Assembly: GCA_024516035.1 (NCBI GenBank)
Contig: CM044958.1
Coordinates: forward strand, 2,783,566 to 2,847,565
Reading direction: 5' to 3'
Length of the DNA: 64,000 bases
Origin: Bactericera cockerelli
Taxonomy: Eukaryota > Arthropoda > Insecta > Hemiptera > Triozidae
Shown here: piece after piece, positions 53,724 to 64,000 of the stretch
Layout of the letters: each line of letters opens with the position of its first letter
Numbering within the stretch: the first letter of the stretch is position 1
Made by a program: the position numbers and the translations under genes
Notes under the pieces: generated by a model
Told to the model about the DNA's origin: nothing
What the model saw: only the letters and a program-made list of their open reading frames with translations
Databases searched by the model: none

Positions 53724-53733
53724 TACTGATACA

Positions 53734-53945
53734 TGCCTGGTAGTCAAGTGGTTAACGCGCTAGTCTGGTAATCCAGGCAGCGAAGGGATCCGTTGGTTCG
53801 AATCACACCCAGTGTATTAATTTTTCCTTATGAATTAGAGTTAGTGAACACATAATAATAAAACTCTGAGGGTTAGACGGTAGAAAATGCCTTGAGCATT
53901 AACCTCGCCTGGTGGTTACCTTTCACAATAGAGTATTATTTTTAT
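53734..53945 (+). mobile_element. tRNA-derived SINE, family C
   Basis: GTCAAGTGGTTAACGCGCTA ... TTGGTTCGAATCACACCC, tail to GGTGGTTACCTTTCACAATA. Confidence 0.75.
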
Positions 53946-54549
53946 AATTATGATTTGCCCTTAATGTGTTCCATCAATTAGAGTATAAGTAAGTATAAGT
54001 AGTGCTTTATTAAGACTGTCAGCGCAAGACAGGTAGTCCCATTACGTCAACAGTTTCGTTGGAGCGTTAGTTTGGCTAGGTAACTGGTGGGTCTCTTTGG
54101 TTCGTATGCCACCAATAAATTTGAAATTTTGACATTCGAAGTACAGAGCCGAAAAATTCCGACCTCGTCGAGCCCCGGTCACCTGATTGCAAGTCGAGGA
54201 CCCTCCGTACTAAGACAAGTTGACTACTTGTCGATTTATTTACGTTTATAGGTACTGATTCTTCGGGAATGACCTACGGAAGTTTTTTTTTATGTTTAAC
54301 GTGGCTTTGAAATGAATCATGCGGGGATTTTACCCGCCTTTCGCTGGCCAAAAGACCCAGATACTCAATTAACCTCACCCAGCCCGATGCGTGCTGGGAA
54401 TAGCCAGCAAAAGGTGAATTGTCAATAATGCCCATGGAAGGATTTGAAACCTGAACCAATTTATAAGAAATGAGGAGATTGTAGACTCACGAAATGGAAA
54501 CCAGCCTAACTGGGAAAGTTATGAGGCAGAGGATGTAGTGCTGTGGCAG

Positions 54550-54553
54550 AAGC

Positions 54554-54594
<41 letters not shown>

Positions 54595-54960
54595 AGAGAG
54601 AGAGAGAGAAAGATAGGGGGAGGGTAAGAGAGAAGAAGAAGAAAAAAAAGCTAATGAGAGAAAGAGAGAGAGAGAAGAAAAAGAAGAAAGAGACAGAAGA
54701 AAGGGGAGAGAGAGAGAGAGAGAGAGGACTTATTTTTCAGATTTTCGTTTTTGCTTCTTGGAAAAAGAAACCAAAAAAAAAAAAAAAAAAACAAGCCAAA
54801 AGAACCCTATCAAACTCACAAATATGATATAAAAAAAAAAAAAAAAAAAAAAAACATCTTTGCATCAAAAAAAAACAACAACAACAAATAAAAAATCTTT
54901 CATTTTTCCTGTGATTACCTGTCAATAAAAAAAAGTTGATCGATAAAAAAAAAAACGCGT
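54550..54960. repeat. GA microsatellite and A-rich tracts
   Basis: (GA)n with AAG interruptions at 54555-54726, then several A runs to 54955. Confidence 0.88.
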
Positions 54961-55353
54961 CATAAAAACGTAATAACCGCTCTTCACATCAATCTAGTAG
55001 TACAATTTGATAGGTCAATGACCTTGCTAATTAGATTTAGGCGCCATTACGTCTAGTCGTAAAATTAATGAATGAAAAACGTGTGAGAGGCACACGACAT
55101 GTATATTTATATAGTATATGGACATGTATATTGTACATAGATATTAGTATATAACAGTAGTGAGTACCCGAATAATTACCTCCAGATGACCTTGAGATGG
55201 TAATGGACTTTGAGAAATAATTTGTACGTGCATTCATCTCCATTCATTCTATGTAGTAATTCATTCCATTTAGTGATTTACTATACAATGTACCAATTCA
55301 TTCTATTATGTACTGGGGTGGTTTGTGTACATACAGTTGAATTTAATGATGCG
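54961..55353. other. AT-rich DNA, nothing recognised
   Basis: ATTCATTC-type repeats near 55230-55310 only. Confidence 0.4.
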
Positions 55354-55361
55354 TTAAGAAC

Positions 55362-58343
55362 CATGGGCGTAGCCAGGGGGGGGCAGGGGGGGGCAGCTGC
55401 CCCCCCCTAGAGAAACCCCAATAGTATGCAACATGGAAGGGGCAACTTAAATTTACATAATTATGATATTTTTTGAAAAATATTTTTCGAGAAAAAAAAA
55501 AACATTGAAAAACCTTAAAATCAAAAATCAAAGGATTTTTAAAAGGGTAAAAATATCAAGTAGACCCTAAAACAGCTAATAATTTATGGAAAATAGACTG
55601 GAAAAGTGATGACGTAGGTGCCGTCAATTGAGCTGCTCAAAAAAAGTAAACAAAGAAATAGCCCATAAGAAATACATGGAGCAAAATTTCATTGATTTTT
55701 CTAATTTTTATTAAAATAAAATAAGGAAAAAGAACTAAAAGATCATTTTTCTAATTTTAATTAAAAATTTTCTGATCAATTTAAATTTTATATATGTATA
55801 GGTCTACAAGTGATGCAAAGCCCAAATCAAAATCTTCATATGGAGATTTGTATTGGAAAACTTTTTTGTTTACAAAATTTTAGGCTCATTCCACTCATTA
55901 CGTCAAAGTCCACTCAGAGGTGACGTTTCACTTTTTCAGTCTATTGGTGGGAAAATTTAAAAATAAATGTGATTTGACTAAAAACATCGATAAAAAGTTC
56001 CATTTCCCGAACTTTTTAGTGTACGATCTAACTATACCTGAAAAGTGAAAACTCAAATATTTAAGTGTCATATTATAACTTTGCATCAAATAAAAAGCCT
56101 GTTCTAAAATATTATTGAGACAGAAGAAAAGCTGTCTGTATACAAATTACAAATATACAGGGTGTCCCACCAAAGTTGGACACCTCAAATTACTCGGCCC
56201 CTGAAAGAGTTTTTGAAAAATAAAAAATCCTAGGGTACATGTACTAATTATGCGGTTTCAGTCATGAATTTTTTTTTATACAGGGTGGTTCAAAAGTCAG
56301 AAATTGAGGTGTCAACTTTCGATTTTTAAATGGATCAACCTGAATTTTATTTGATAATTTTATTTCTAAATGGTTCCTGAATACTTTTTTCAACGAGTGA
56401 AATAATGACTTGATTTTTTTTAAAACCGGGTTTTTTTAATTTTTTATTTAGGATGAATAATGCTCGCCTAATTTTACACATTTTTTGTTAGTCATATCGA
56501 AAAACAAAACTAAAGTGTTGTACGGGGTGAGACATAATTTTTTTGTAACACCCTGTATATTGGCAGTCAAAGAGACGTAAAATTAAATAGAAAGACTAAA
56601 TGTGCAAGAAAAACTTCGATTTTTAATGATATTAAAAAGTTATGGTGTTTTAACTAATATTGTCGCATGGACCACCCTGTAGATATTTTCTTAAACCATC
56701 ATATGGGTAGTCGAAATTGTCTAAAATTCAACGAGGAGTCCAAATCTGAAAGAAAAAAATGAATTCAAAAAGCCATTTTCAATTTTGTGTCTACACCTAC
56801 CTACTTTTTATTTCAAGTTTTAAAATCAGTCAGTGTGGACACCAAATTGAAAATGACTTCAAAATTCGTGTTTTTTACTTGTTTTTCCCCACGATTCGAA
56901 GTCTTCGTTGAATTTTATACAACTTCGAGTACCCACATGATAGTTTAAGAGAATATCTACAGGGTGGTCCATGCGACAATATTAGTTAAAACACCATAAC
57001 TTTTTAATATCATTAAAAATCGAAGTTTTTCTTGCATATTTAGTCTTTCTATTTCATTTTACGTATCTTTGAGTGTCCATATACAGGGTGTTACAACAAA
57101 AAAAAATGTCTCACTCTGTACAACACTTTAGTTTTGTTTTTCGATATGACTGACGAAAAATGTGTAAAATTAGGCGAGAATTATTAAACCTAAATAAAAA
57201 ATTAAAAAAACCCGGTTTTAAAAAAAATCAAGTCATTATTTCACTCGTGAACCACCCTGTATAAAAAAATTGATGCCAATTGAAAGTGCGTGTATTCATC
57301 ACACAATCATTTTCTATTCTTGTTGGCGAAAAAATTAAACGAACTTGAGTTATTCGAGATTTAGAAAAGAAATTGGTCGAAAAAAAACCACCCTGTATAT
57401 AAAAATTTTTATAAAAAAAGTACTCAGGTACCATTTAGAAGTAAAATTATCAAATAAAATTCAGGTCGATCTATTTTAAAATCGAAAGTTGACACCTCAA
57501 TTTCTGATTTTTGAACCACCCTGTATAAAAAAATTTGATGCCAATTGAAAGTGCGTGTATTCATTACACAATCATTTTCTATTCTTGTTGGCGAAAAAAT
57601 TAAACGAACTTGAGTTATTCGAGATTTAGAAAAAAAATTGGTCGAAAAAAAACCACCCTGTATATAAATTTTTTTATAAAAAAAAGTACTCAGGTACCAT
57701 TTAAAAGTAAAATTATCAAATAAAATTCAGGTCGATCTATTTTAAAATCGAAATTTGACACCTCAATTTCTGATTTTTGAACCACCCTGTATAAAAAAAT
57801 TTGATGCCAATTGAAAGTGCGTGTATTCATTACACAATCATTTTCTATTCTTGTTGGCGAAAAAATTAAACGAACTTGAGTTATTCGAGATTTAGAAAAA
57901 AAATTGGTCGAAAAAAAAAACCACCCTGTATATAAATTTTTTTATAAAAAAAGTACTCAGGTACCATTTAAAAGTAAAATTATCAAATAAAATTCAGGTC
58001 GATCTATTTTAAAATCGAAAGTTGACACCTCAATTTCTGATTTTTGAACCACCATGTATAAAAAAAATTTCATGACTGAAACCGCACAATTAGGACATGT
58101 ACCCTAGAATTTTTTATTTTTCAAAAACTCTTTCAGGAGCCGAGTTATTTGAGGTGTCCAACTTTGGTGGGACACCCTGTATATTCAGTTTCTTGTGGGA
58201 CCTTTGGATTTCAACAACAACAAAACAAATAGCTTCCACTGCCTTTTTCAGCACCCATAGGACCCCACACCCTCCCCCCCCCCCACTTTCGACACGGATA
58301 TCTTGGTTGCCCCCCCCTAGAGCGGATGCTGGCTACGCCCATG
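55362..58343. mobile_element. hAT-type element with 8-base target duplication
   Basis: Starts CATGGGCGTAGCCAGG, ends GGCTACGCCCATG, flanked by TTAAGAAC at 55354-55361 and 58344-58351. G- and C-runs sit inside both ends. No transposase is visible; the interior is AT-rich plus the palindrome at 56156-58181. Confidence 0.8.
56156..58181. mobile_element. 2.0-kb palindromic element with triplicated right arm
   Basis: Ends TACAGGGTGTCCCACCAAAG and its inverse; relative of 15019-16675. A right-arm module of about 270 bases (TTGATGCCAATTGAAAGTGC ... GAACCACC) occurs three times between 57255 and 58050. Confidence 0.85.
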
Positions 58344-58489
58344 TTAAGAACCCAAACAGTCATTATATAATGGCATGTTATCTTTTGTTATAATATACTA
58401 GTGGTATTTGTGTAAACCAAGTCGTTCACTCATGCAATTCAAGCCTTGGTTTCACTGTCACAGGAAACTTACAATGCTGCTTCCCACAT

Positions 58490-58760
58490 TAACCTCACCC
58501 AGCCTGGGTTGGGCCGAATATCCGGAATGCCTAGCTGGTCAGCTGCGGTTCTCGGTGCATTCCATGCGCCCCGCCCCCTCTTGTTCGGAGACTCCGATTT
58601 TTTTTTTTTTTGACAGTGTTTTCTTTATCTTAACCAATCATATACGAGAAACATGAAAGTATTTTTGCGATGTTTCTTTTCAACTCAAAATAAAATTCAA
58701 CTTATATGTATGAACCGTATTTTTTTTAAACTTGAGTTTAACGTCGCTTTAAATAAAATT
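58490..58760 (-). mobile_element. SINE tail fragment and AT-rich DNA
   Basis: ATTAACCTCACCCAGCCTGG is the reversed 5S-SINE tail; TTGAGTTTAACGTCGCTTTA near 58730 is the reversed tail end. Confidence 0.5.
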
Positions 58761-58767
58761 CAGCTTA

Positions 58768-60113
58768 TACAGTATGTTTCAGAAAAGGTGGCCACCCCCT
58801 CGTAACTTTTGAACGCGACGGAATTTTTCAATTCTGTAAAGTCCTAGGTATAGGAAGTGCCTTATGGCCCATCCTGTGGTCATATTTATTTTTGGCCCCG
58901 GTCGGCCCTTCCGGCTTTTAGGCCATATTTTTTCATTTTTCTCGCGAATTTTAAATGGAATGCTATATTTTTTATTCCTGTTAATTAAAGTCCAAGTTAG
59001 GTTGAGTATAATGAGCTTTTAAAATTTTCAAAAACCTTAACAGGGGCGGAGCTAGTAGGGTGCAAGTTTCAAAATTGTTACACCCTGTATTTCAGCGTTA
59101 GTTAGATTTTTTAGTACTTTTTTTATGTTGATAGGTTCAAAATATTGTTTTACACCATATGAAATCAAAAAAATATTCTTGTTTACTTCTAATCAGGGTC
59201 ATAGTAAGGTTTTTGTAAAAGTACTTTTTTTCTCACGTCAATTTTTCCGTAAATTAATGGTGTTCTCGAAAATGGCATTTTTAGAGGTGAAAGTCTGCAG
59301 TGACATATGTTTTTTATGCTTGAAATCGAAAGAAAACTTAACGGAGAAACGATTAAGATCATAAAAAAAGCCATTTAACCTGCTAGTTTTTTCACGACAG
59401 TGTCCGGTAAAGTGGGTGAATTTCGTATTGGAATTTTTTGTTGTTGAGGAAACACAATTGGCATAGAAAATAAATAATATCTAATAAGGGAATAATACTT
59501 CAATAAACATAACTAAATGCGAAATATAATGAAAATTATTTCTTCTAAATCAGTGCCGGATATTTTTTTTTTTTCTCTCTCTCTCTTTTTTTCACATTTC
59601 AAAGTTCAAGTTGTATCAAAAATAATTATCGGATAATGCTGCTTCTAAAGTCGGCCTAGGGGTCACCTCTTGAGACAATTTTAGTTGGTAAGTTGGTAAA
59701 ATCTTTAGAAAACACATTGTCAATAATTCTGGAGTCAGTCCGATGCCGCTTTGAATGCAACGATTCTTGTAGGATCACCGAAGTTAAACAACGTCCAGCG
59801 AGGAGAAGACTTCGTGATGCTGGCATGCTGGCATTCCGGCCTAGCCCAGGCTGGGTGAGATAAATGTGTTTAGGAGGTTGGTGAGTTTCTTGCGAATGGA
59901 ATGTAACACCCCCGTTATGATATGACCATGCAGTTGAAACGCGATATTAAACCCAAATTAAAAAAAAAAATCATACTGGTGTTGCTAGTAATGAATACCA
60001 GGTCTCTAAATAAAAATCTAATTATCTCGAAATTTAAGAGAAAAAAATACCAGGTCAAGTACCAAACTCTTGAGGGTGAAAATTAAACCAATTCAATTAT
60101 TTTAAAGAGGAGA

Positions 60114-60146
<33 letters not shown>

Positions 60147-60917
60147 AAAAAATTATCCGGCACTGATTTAGAAGAAATAATCTTCATTTAATTTCGCATT
60201 TAGGTATTATTTATTTTCTATGCCAATTGTGTTTCCTCAACAACAAAAAAAATCCGATACGAAATTCACCCACTTTACCGGACACTGTCGAGGAAAAACT
60301 AGCAGGTTAAATGGCTTTTTTTATGATTTTAATCGCTTCTCCGTTAAGTTTTCTTTCGATTTCAAGCATAAAAAACATATGTCACTGCAGACTTTCACCT
60401 CTAAAAATGCCAATTTCGAGAACACCATTAATTTACGGAAAAATTGACGTGAGAAAAAAAGTACTTTAACAAAAACCTTACTATGACCCTGATTAGAAGT
60501 AAACAAGAATATTTTTTTGATTTCATATGGTGTAAAACAATATTTTGAACCTATCAACATAAAAAAAGTACTAAAAAATCTAACTAACGCTGAAATACAG
60601 GGTGTAACAATTTTTAAACTTGCACCCTACTAGCTCCGCCCCTGTTAAGGTTTTTGAAAAATTTAAAAGCTCATTATACTCAACTTAACTTGGACTTTAA
60701 TTAACAAGAATAAAAAATATAGCATTCCATTTAAAATTCGCGAGAAAAATGAAAAAATATGGCCTAAAAGCCGGAAGGGCCGACCGGGGCCAAAAATAAA
60801 TATGACCACAGGATGGGCCATAAGGCACTTCCTATACCTAGGACTTTACAGAATTGAAAAATTCCATCGCGTTCAAAAGTTACGAGGGGGTGGCCACCTT
60901 TTCTGAAACATACTGTA
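58768..60917. mobile_element. 2.15-kb palindromic element, distinct family
   Basis: Ends TACAGTATGTTTCAGAAAAG and its inverse. Arms of about 870 and 860 bases (58768-59640, 60060-60917) match closely, including facing CTCTCTCT and GAGAGAGA runs. The spacer holds a 5S-derived SINE at 59735-59960. Confidence 0.85.
59735..59960 (+). mobile_element. 5S rRNA-derived SINE in the palindrome spacer
   Basis: AGGATCACCGAAGTTAAACA, CGTCCAGCGAGGAGAAGAC, then CCAGGCTGGGTGAGATAAAT and poly(A). Confidence 0.75.
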
Positions 60918-60954
60918 TAATATATTACATATATGAACGGTATTTTTCTTTAAT

Positions 60955-61172
60955 TTGGGTTTAACGTCGCTTTCAACTGCATGGTCAAATGGTCATATCA
61001 CGACGGGGTTGTTACCCTCCATTCACAGGAATCTCACAAACCTGCTACCCACATTAACCTCACCCAGCCTTGGTTGGGTCAGCCTGGTTTGAGCTGGAAT
61101 GCCAGCATCACGAAGTTTTCACCTCACTGGACGTTGCTTAACTTCGGTGATCCTAGGAGAACCGGTACATAA
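60955..61172 (-). mobile_element. 5S rRNA-derived SINE, reversed
   Basis: GGTTTAACGTCGCTTTCAAC at the left is the reversed tail; TAACTTCGGTGATCCTAGGA at the right is the reversed 5S core. Confidence 0.78.
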
Positions 61173-61376
61173 AATTATAATAGTTAATATTGCAGAGCGC
61201 TGATCGACAATATCTGTCGCAGGGAAACGTTCGAAAGAGACATTTTTCATAGCGTCGAATATTTCTGGGAAAAGCGCCTATACGCAGATAAAAAACGTTC
61301 TTTGATTGGATTGTAAATGTTTAGTTAATTAATACGTACTTTTTAATGAACATTTTCCACATACAACACTAATTTT

Positions 61377-61745
61377 AATAACGGAGTCCATTCATGTGGA
61401 CCTCGTGAGGAAAAATGAGTAGTTACTTGTATGAGTAACGACCAGTGGCGGCATTACCAGAGTAAAAAGAAATTAATGTAATAGAATAACCTTCACATGT
61501 CGAATTATTCGAAACCCAGCCGGGACATGATAAGTTATCCTTCCATTCGGAATTTTCACCACATAATAATGTGTCTTGGGCTTACTGCTGGAATAATGAG
61601 ACTTTGATAGTCCTAATCGGGCAGTATAAATAAGGCAATATTATTATTATAATAAGGCGATTTTATGTTTTAAGTTATCATATTTGTGTTAATCACTTTC
61701 GTGATATCACAACTACTCAAACTCGCTTTACTAAATCTACGCTGA
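61377..61745 (+). mobile_element. SINE family G tail, family A body and family D tail
   Basis: 61377-61470 has GAGTAACGACCAGTGGCGGC. 61505-61655 begins inside the family A B box (TTCGAAACCCAGCCGGGACA). 61665-61745 resembles the reversed family D tail. Confidence 0.6.
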
Positions 61746-62820
61746 TTTTATTATTAAAAGTATCAAATTACATCTCATATATTACCCCTTCATACGACCT
61801 CTAATTCTTCTCAAGGTCAAAGGGATTTTTACTATCCAGGCATCTTTCACTTGAAATCCCACAACAATGTGAAAAATCCCTGACCTAGCATAACTTTAAT
61901 GAGTCCCGGGAAATTCTTTCCGTGTCGTAAATCACAGCTGGAGGCCTTTCTTTCCCATCTAAGTCTTTTTTTTCCCTCTCTTTGCGTGAAACTACATTGT
62001 TTTATTTGTTTTTCTCTCAGGAGTTTGACTTTTCTTTCATGAGAAACTTCAAAAATATACAGGGTGTTTGAAAATTTAGTCGCCGAAAGACTTGGAATGT
62101 TAACTCGTCAAAGTATGTTGTTAAATCATAAATTGGCTGTGATGATTTTTTTTTTTTGTCGGAAACGTCGGAACTTTTGCACGAATAATTGTGAAAATTT
62201 GCTGCCATTTAAAATGGATTTTTATCAAAAGTCAAAATAAATAAACCTCTATTTGGAATAAATAAGATACAAAATAACAATTAAAAAATAAATTCTCAAC
62301 AATTAATAGTATTCCAATTCAGTGTGTTGCTGAGGTTTTAAAAGTCAAAATAATGCTGTCAAAATACTCTAAAGTCTAAAATCAGAATACTATAAATATG
62401 TATTTTTTAGCACAAAAAGTACATAATAATTTTGACACTCAAAGGTCATCAAAGGCCACACTGAAAAGTCACAAAATTCACACCATCTTGAAATCGGAGC
62501 ACTTCTGACAGAATCACCAAGGTACGAATTATGAAACAGGATTAGATTAATCTCATTCTATTTTGCCCTCAACGTCCTCTAGGAGAAATTTCAACCAATC
62601 AAAGCGCATTGATATTACCTGTTGTTTGGATCGTAGATTTCCCTAAGAAATTTTTCAATCAACCCTTCATTGGTTTAATCAATCCTTCATTGGTTCAATC
62701 AATCCTTCATTGGTTACAGCATTTTGGAACATCCTGTACAACTTTTCCTTTTTCTGAAATAAGGTCTGAAAGGCATTAGAAAGTATGTAATGACTTTGGA
62801 TACAATTATCTATGTATATT
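61746..62820. other. AT-rich DNA with small repeats
   Basis: ATACAGGGTGTTTGAAAATT at 62057 is a lone palindrome-family end. TTCATTGGTTCAATCAATCC is repeated three times at 62660-62715. No gene seen. Confidence 0.45.
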
Positions 62821-62821
62821 A

Positions 62822-63707
62822 GGAGAGAGGGACAGGAGGGTGATGTTAGAAATGCACATAACAGAAAAAAAGGGGATAGAGGAGAAGAGAGAGGAAGAGA
62901 GATAGAGAGGGAGAGAAATGGAGATACATAAAATGTATTATCTCCTATACTCTAAGAGTATACATATGTACAATTGTACATACATTATTCGTCACTCATG
63001 CTTTCCCTCTCTCTTCTCTCGTTTTCTTCCATTATCTCTTCATATACATCATTAATTCCCTTCTTTTCCTCTTATACATGTATATTGAGAGATATGGAAG
63101 AGAAAGAGTCAGGAGAGTGAAAAGAGAGAGAGAGAGAGAGAGATATATAAGATAAGAGAGAGAAAGATTGAAAAGAGAAGAGGAAAAGAGAAAGAAGAAA
63201 GTGCAAAAGAGAGAGGGTATAAGAAAGAGAAGAGAGTGCAAAAGAGAAGAGGCTAAGAGAGAGAAGAGAGTGCAAAAGAGAGAGGGTAAGAGAGAGAGAG
63301 TGCAAAAGAGAGAGGGTAAGAGAGAGAAGAGTGCAAAAGAGAGAGGGTAAGAGAAATAGAGAGAGAGAAATAGACAGAGAAGAGAGAAAAAAGAGAAAAA
63401 GTTGAGAGAAAAAGAGGAGAGGGTACTGGGTAATAGAAAGTTACAGAGAGAGAGAGAGAGGAGAGGGTAAGAGAAAGAGAGAGAGAGAGACGAGAGGGTA
63501 AGAGAAAGAGAGAGAGTATTAGAGGGTAAGAGAAAGAGAGAGAGAGGAGAGGGTAAGAGAAAGAGAGAGAGGAGAGGGTAAGAGAAAGAGAGAGAGAGGA
63601 GAGGGTAAGAGAAAGAGAGAGAGTAGAGGGTAAGAGAAAGAGAGAGAGGAGAGGGTAAGAGAAAGAGAGAGAGGAGAGGGTAAGAGAAGGAGAGAGAGGA
63701 GAGGGTA

Positions 63708-63741
<34 letters not shown>

Positions 63742-63800
63742 GAGAGGGTAAGAGAGAGAGAGAGAGGAGAGGGTAAGAGAAAGAGAGACAGGAGAGGGTA

Positions 63801-63832
<32 letters not shown>

Positions 63833-63875
63833 GGTAACAGAAAGAGAGAGAGAGAGGAGAGGGTAAGAGAAATAT
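62822..63875. repeat. GA-rich satellite
   Basis: GA repeats with GAGGGTAAGAGAAAGAGAGA as the dominant higher-order unit from 63430 onward and GTGCAAAAGAGAGAGGGTAA units at 63200-63350. Confidence 0.92.
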
Positions 63876-63884
63876 CCCTTTTTC

Positions 63885-64000
63885 AGAGTTCCCGAGCTAG
63901 ATAGTTGGGTCTACTCCTTTATCAAAGTTCCCGAGCTAGATAGTCGGTCTACTCCTTTATCAAAGTCCCCGAGCTAGATAGTCGGCCTACTCTTTTATCA
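63885..64000. repeat. 40-base tandem repeat, continues past the window
   Basis: Three units of AGTTCCCGAGCTAGATAGTC / GGTCTACTCCTTTATCAA, cut by the window edge. Confidence 0.88.

Overview
The window reads as nuclear DNA from an arthropod, most likely an insect. It is AT-rich and intron-dominated, full of tRNA- and 5S-rRNA-derived SINEs, Helitron-like and hAT/piggyBac-like elements, two CR1/Jockey-type LINEs, GA/CT microsatellites and minisatellites. I cannot name the species. A run of exactly 100 N at 2108-2207 marks a scaffold join.

The backbone is one large minus-strand gene, read from about 47.9 kb down to a stop codon at 5389. I can place 16 exons with AG/GT splice sites. Reading phase agrees at every junction, apart from two exons that each seem to lack one base. 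Together they give about 971 residues; the first exon and start codon were not found. The product has an N-terminal coiled coil, a first extended Tudor (eTudor) domain with a degenerate binding pocket, a long Ser/Pro/Gly-rich linker, and a second near-canonical eTudor domain at the C terminus. This is the architecture of piRNA-pathway Tudor proteins such as Krimper or RNF17/Qin. The last two exons recur at 344-2059, beyond the N gap. A separate exon at 2208-2355 carries a P-loop like that of N4BP2-type proteins.

Layout: 1-2107, duplicated 3' end of the Tudor gene; 2208-4900, N4BP2-like exon, SINE and AT-rich DNA; 5389-11620, the C-terminal eTudor exons, one of which is flanked on both sides by minisatellites built from its own splice junctions; 12304-19352, a piggyBac-type MITE holding a LINE that holds two long palindromic elements; 19846-27086, linker exons, Helitrons and another palindrome; 27990-30990, a nearly intact second LINE; 31675-34955, linker exons, one with a ten-unit exon-end array; 36175-40703, eTudor 1 and coiled-coil exons; 41-55 kb, mainly SINEs and satellites plus exon 1 of the visible set; 55362-58343, a hAT-type element holding a palindrome; 58768-60917, another palindrome; 62.8-64 kb, GA-rich satellite.

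The observation I rate highest is that several exons of this gene carry tandem repeats that begin at the exon edge and include the splice donor or acceptor. This has produced dozens of decoy splice sites around intact exons. Several one-base homopolymer differences suggest a long-read assembly with residual indel errors, so some apparent frameshifts may not be real.
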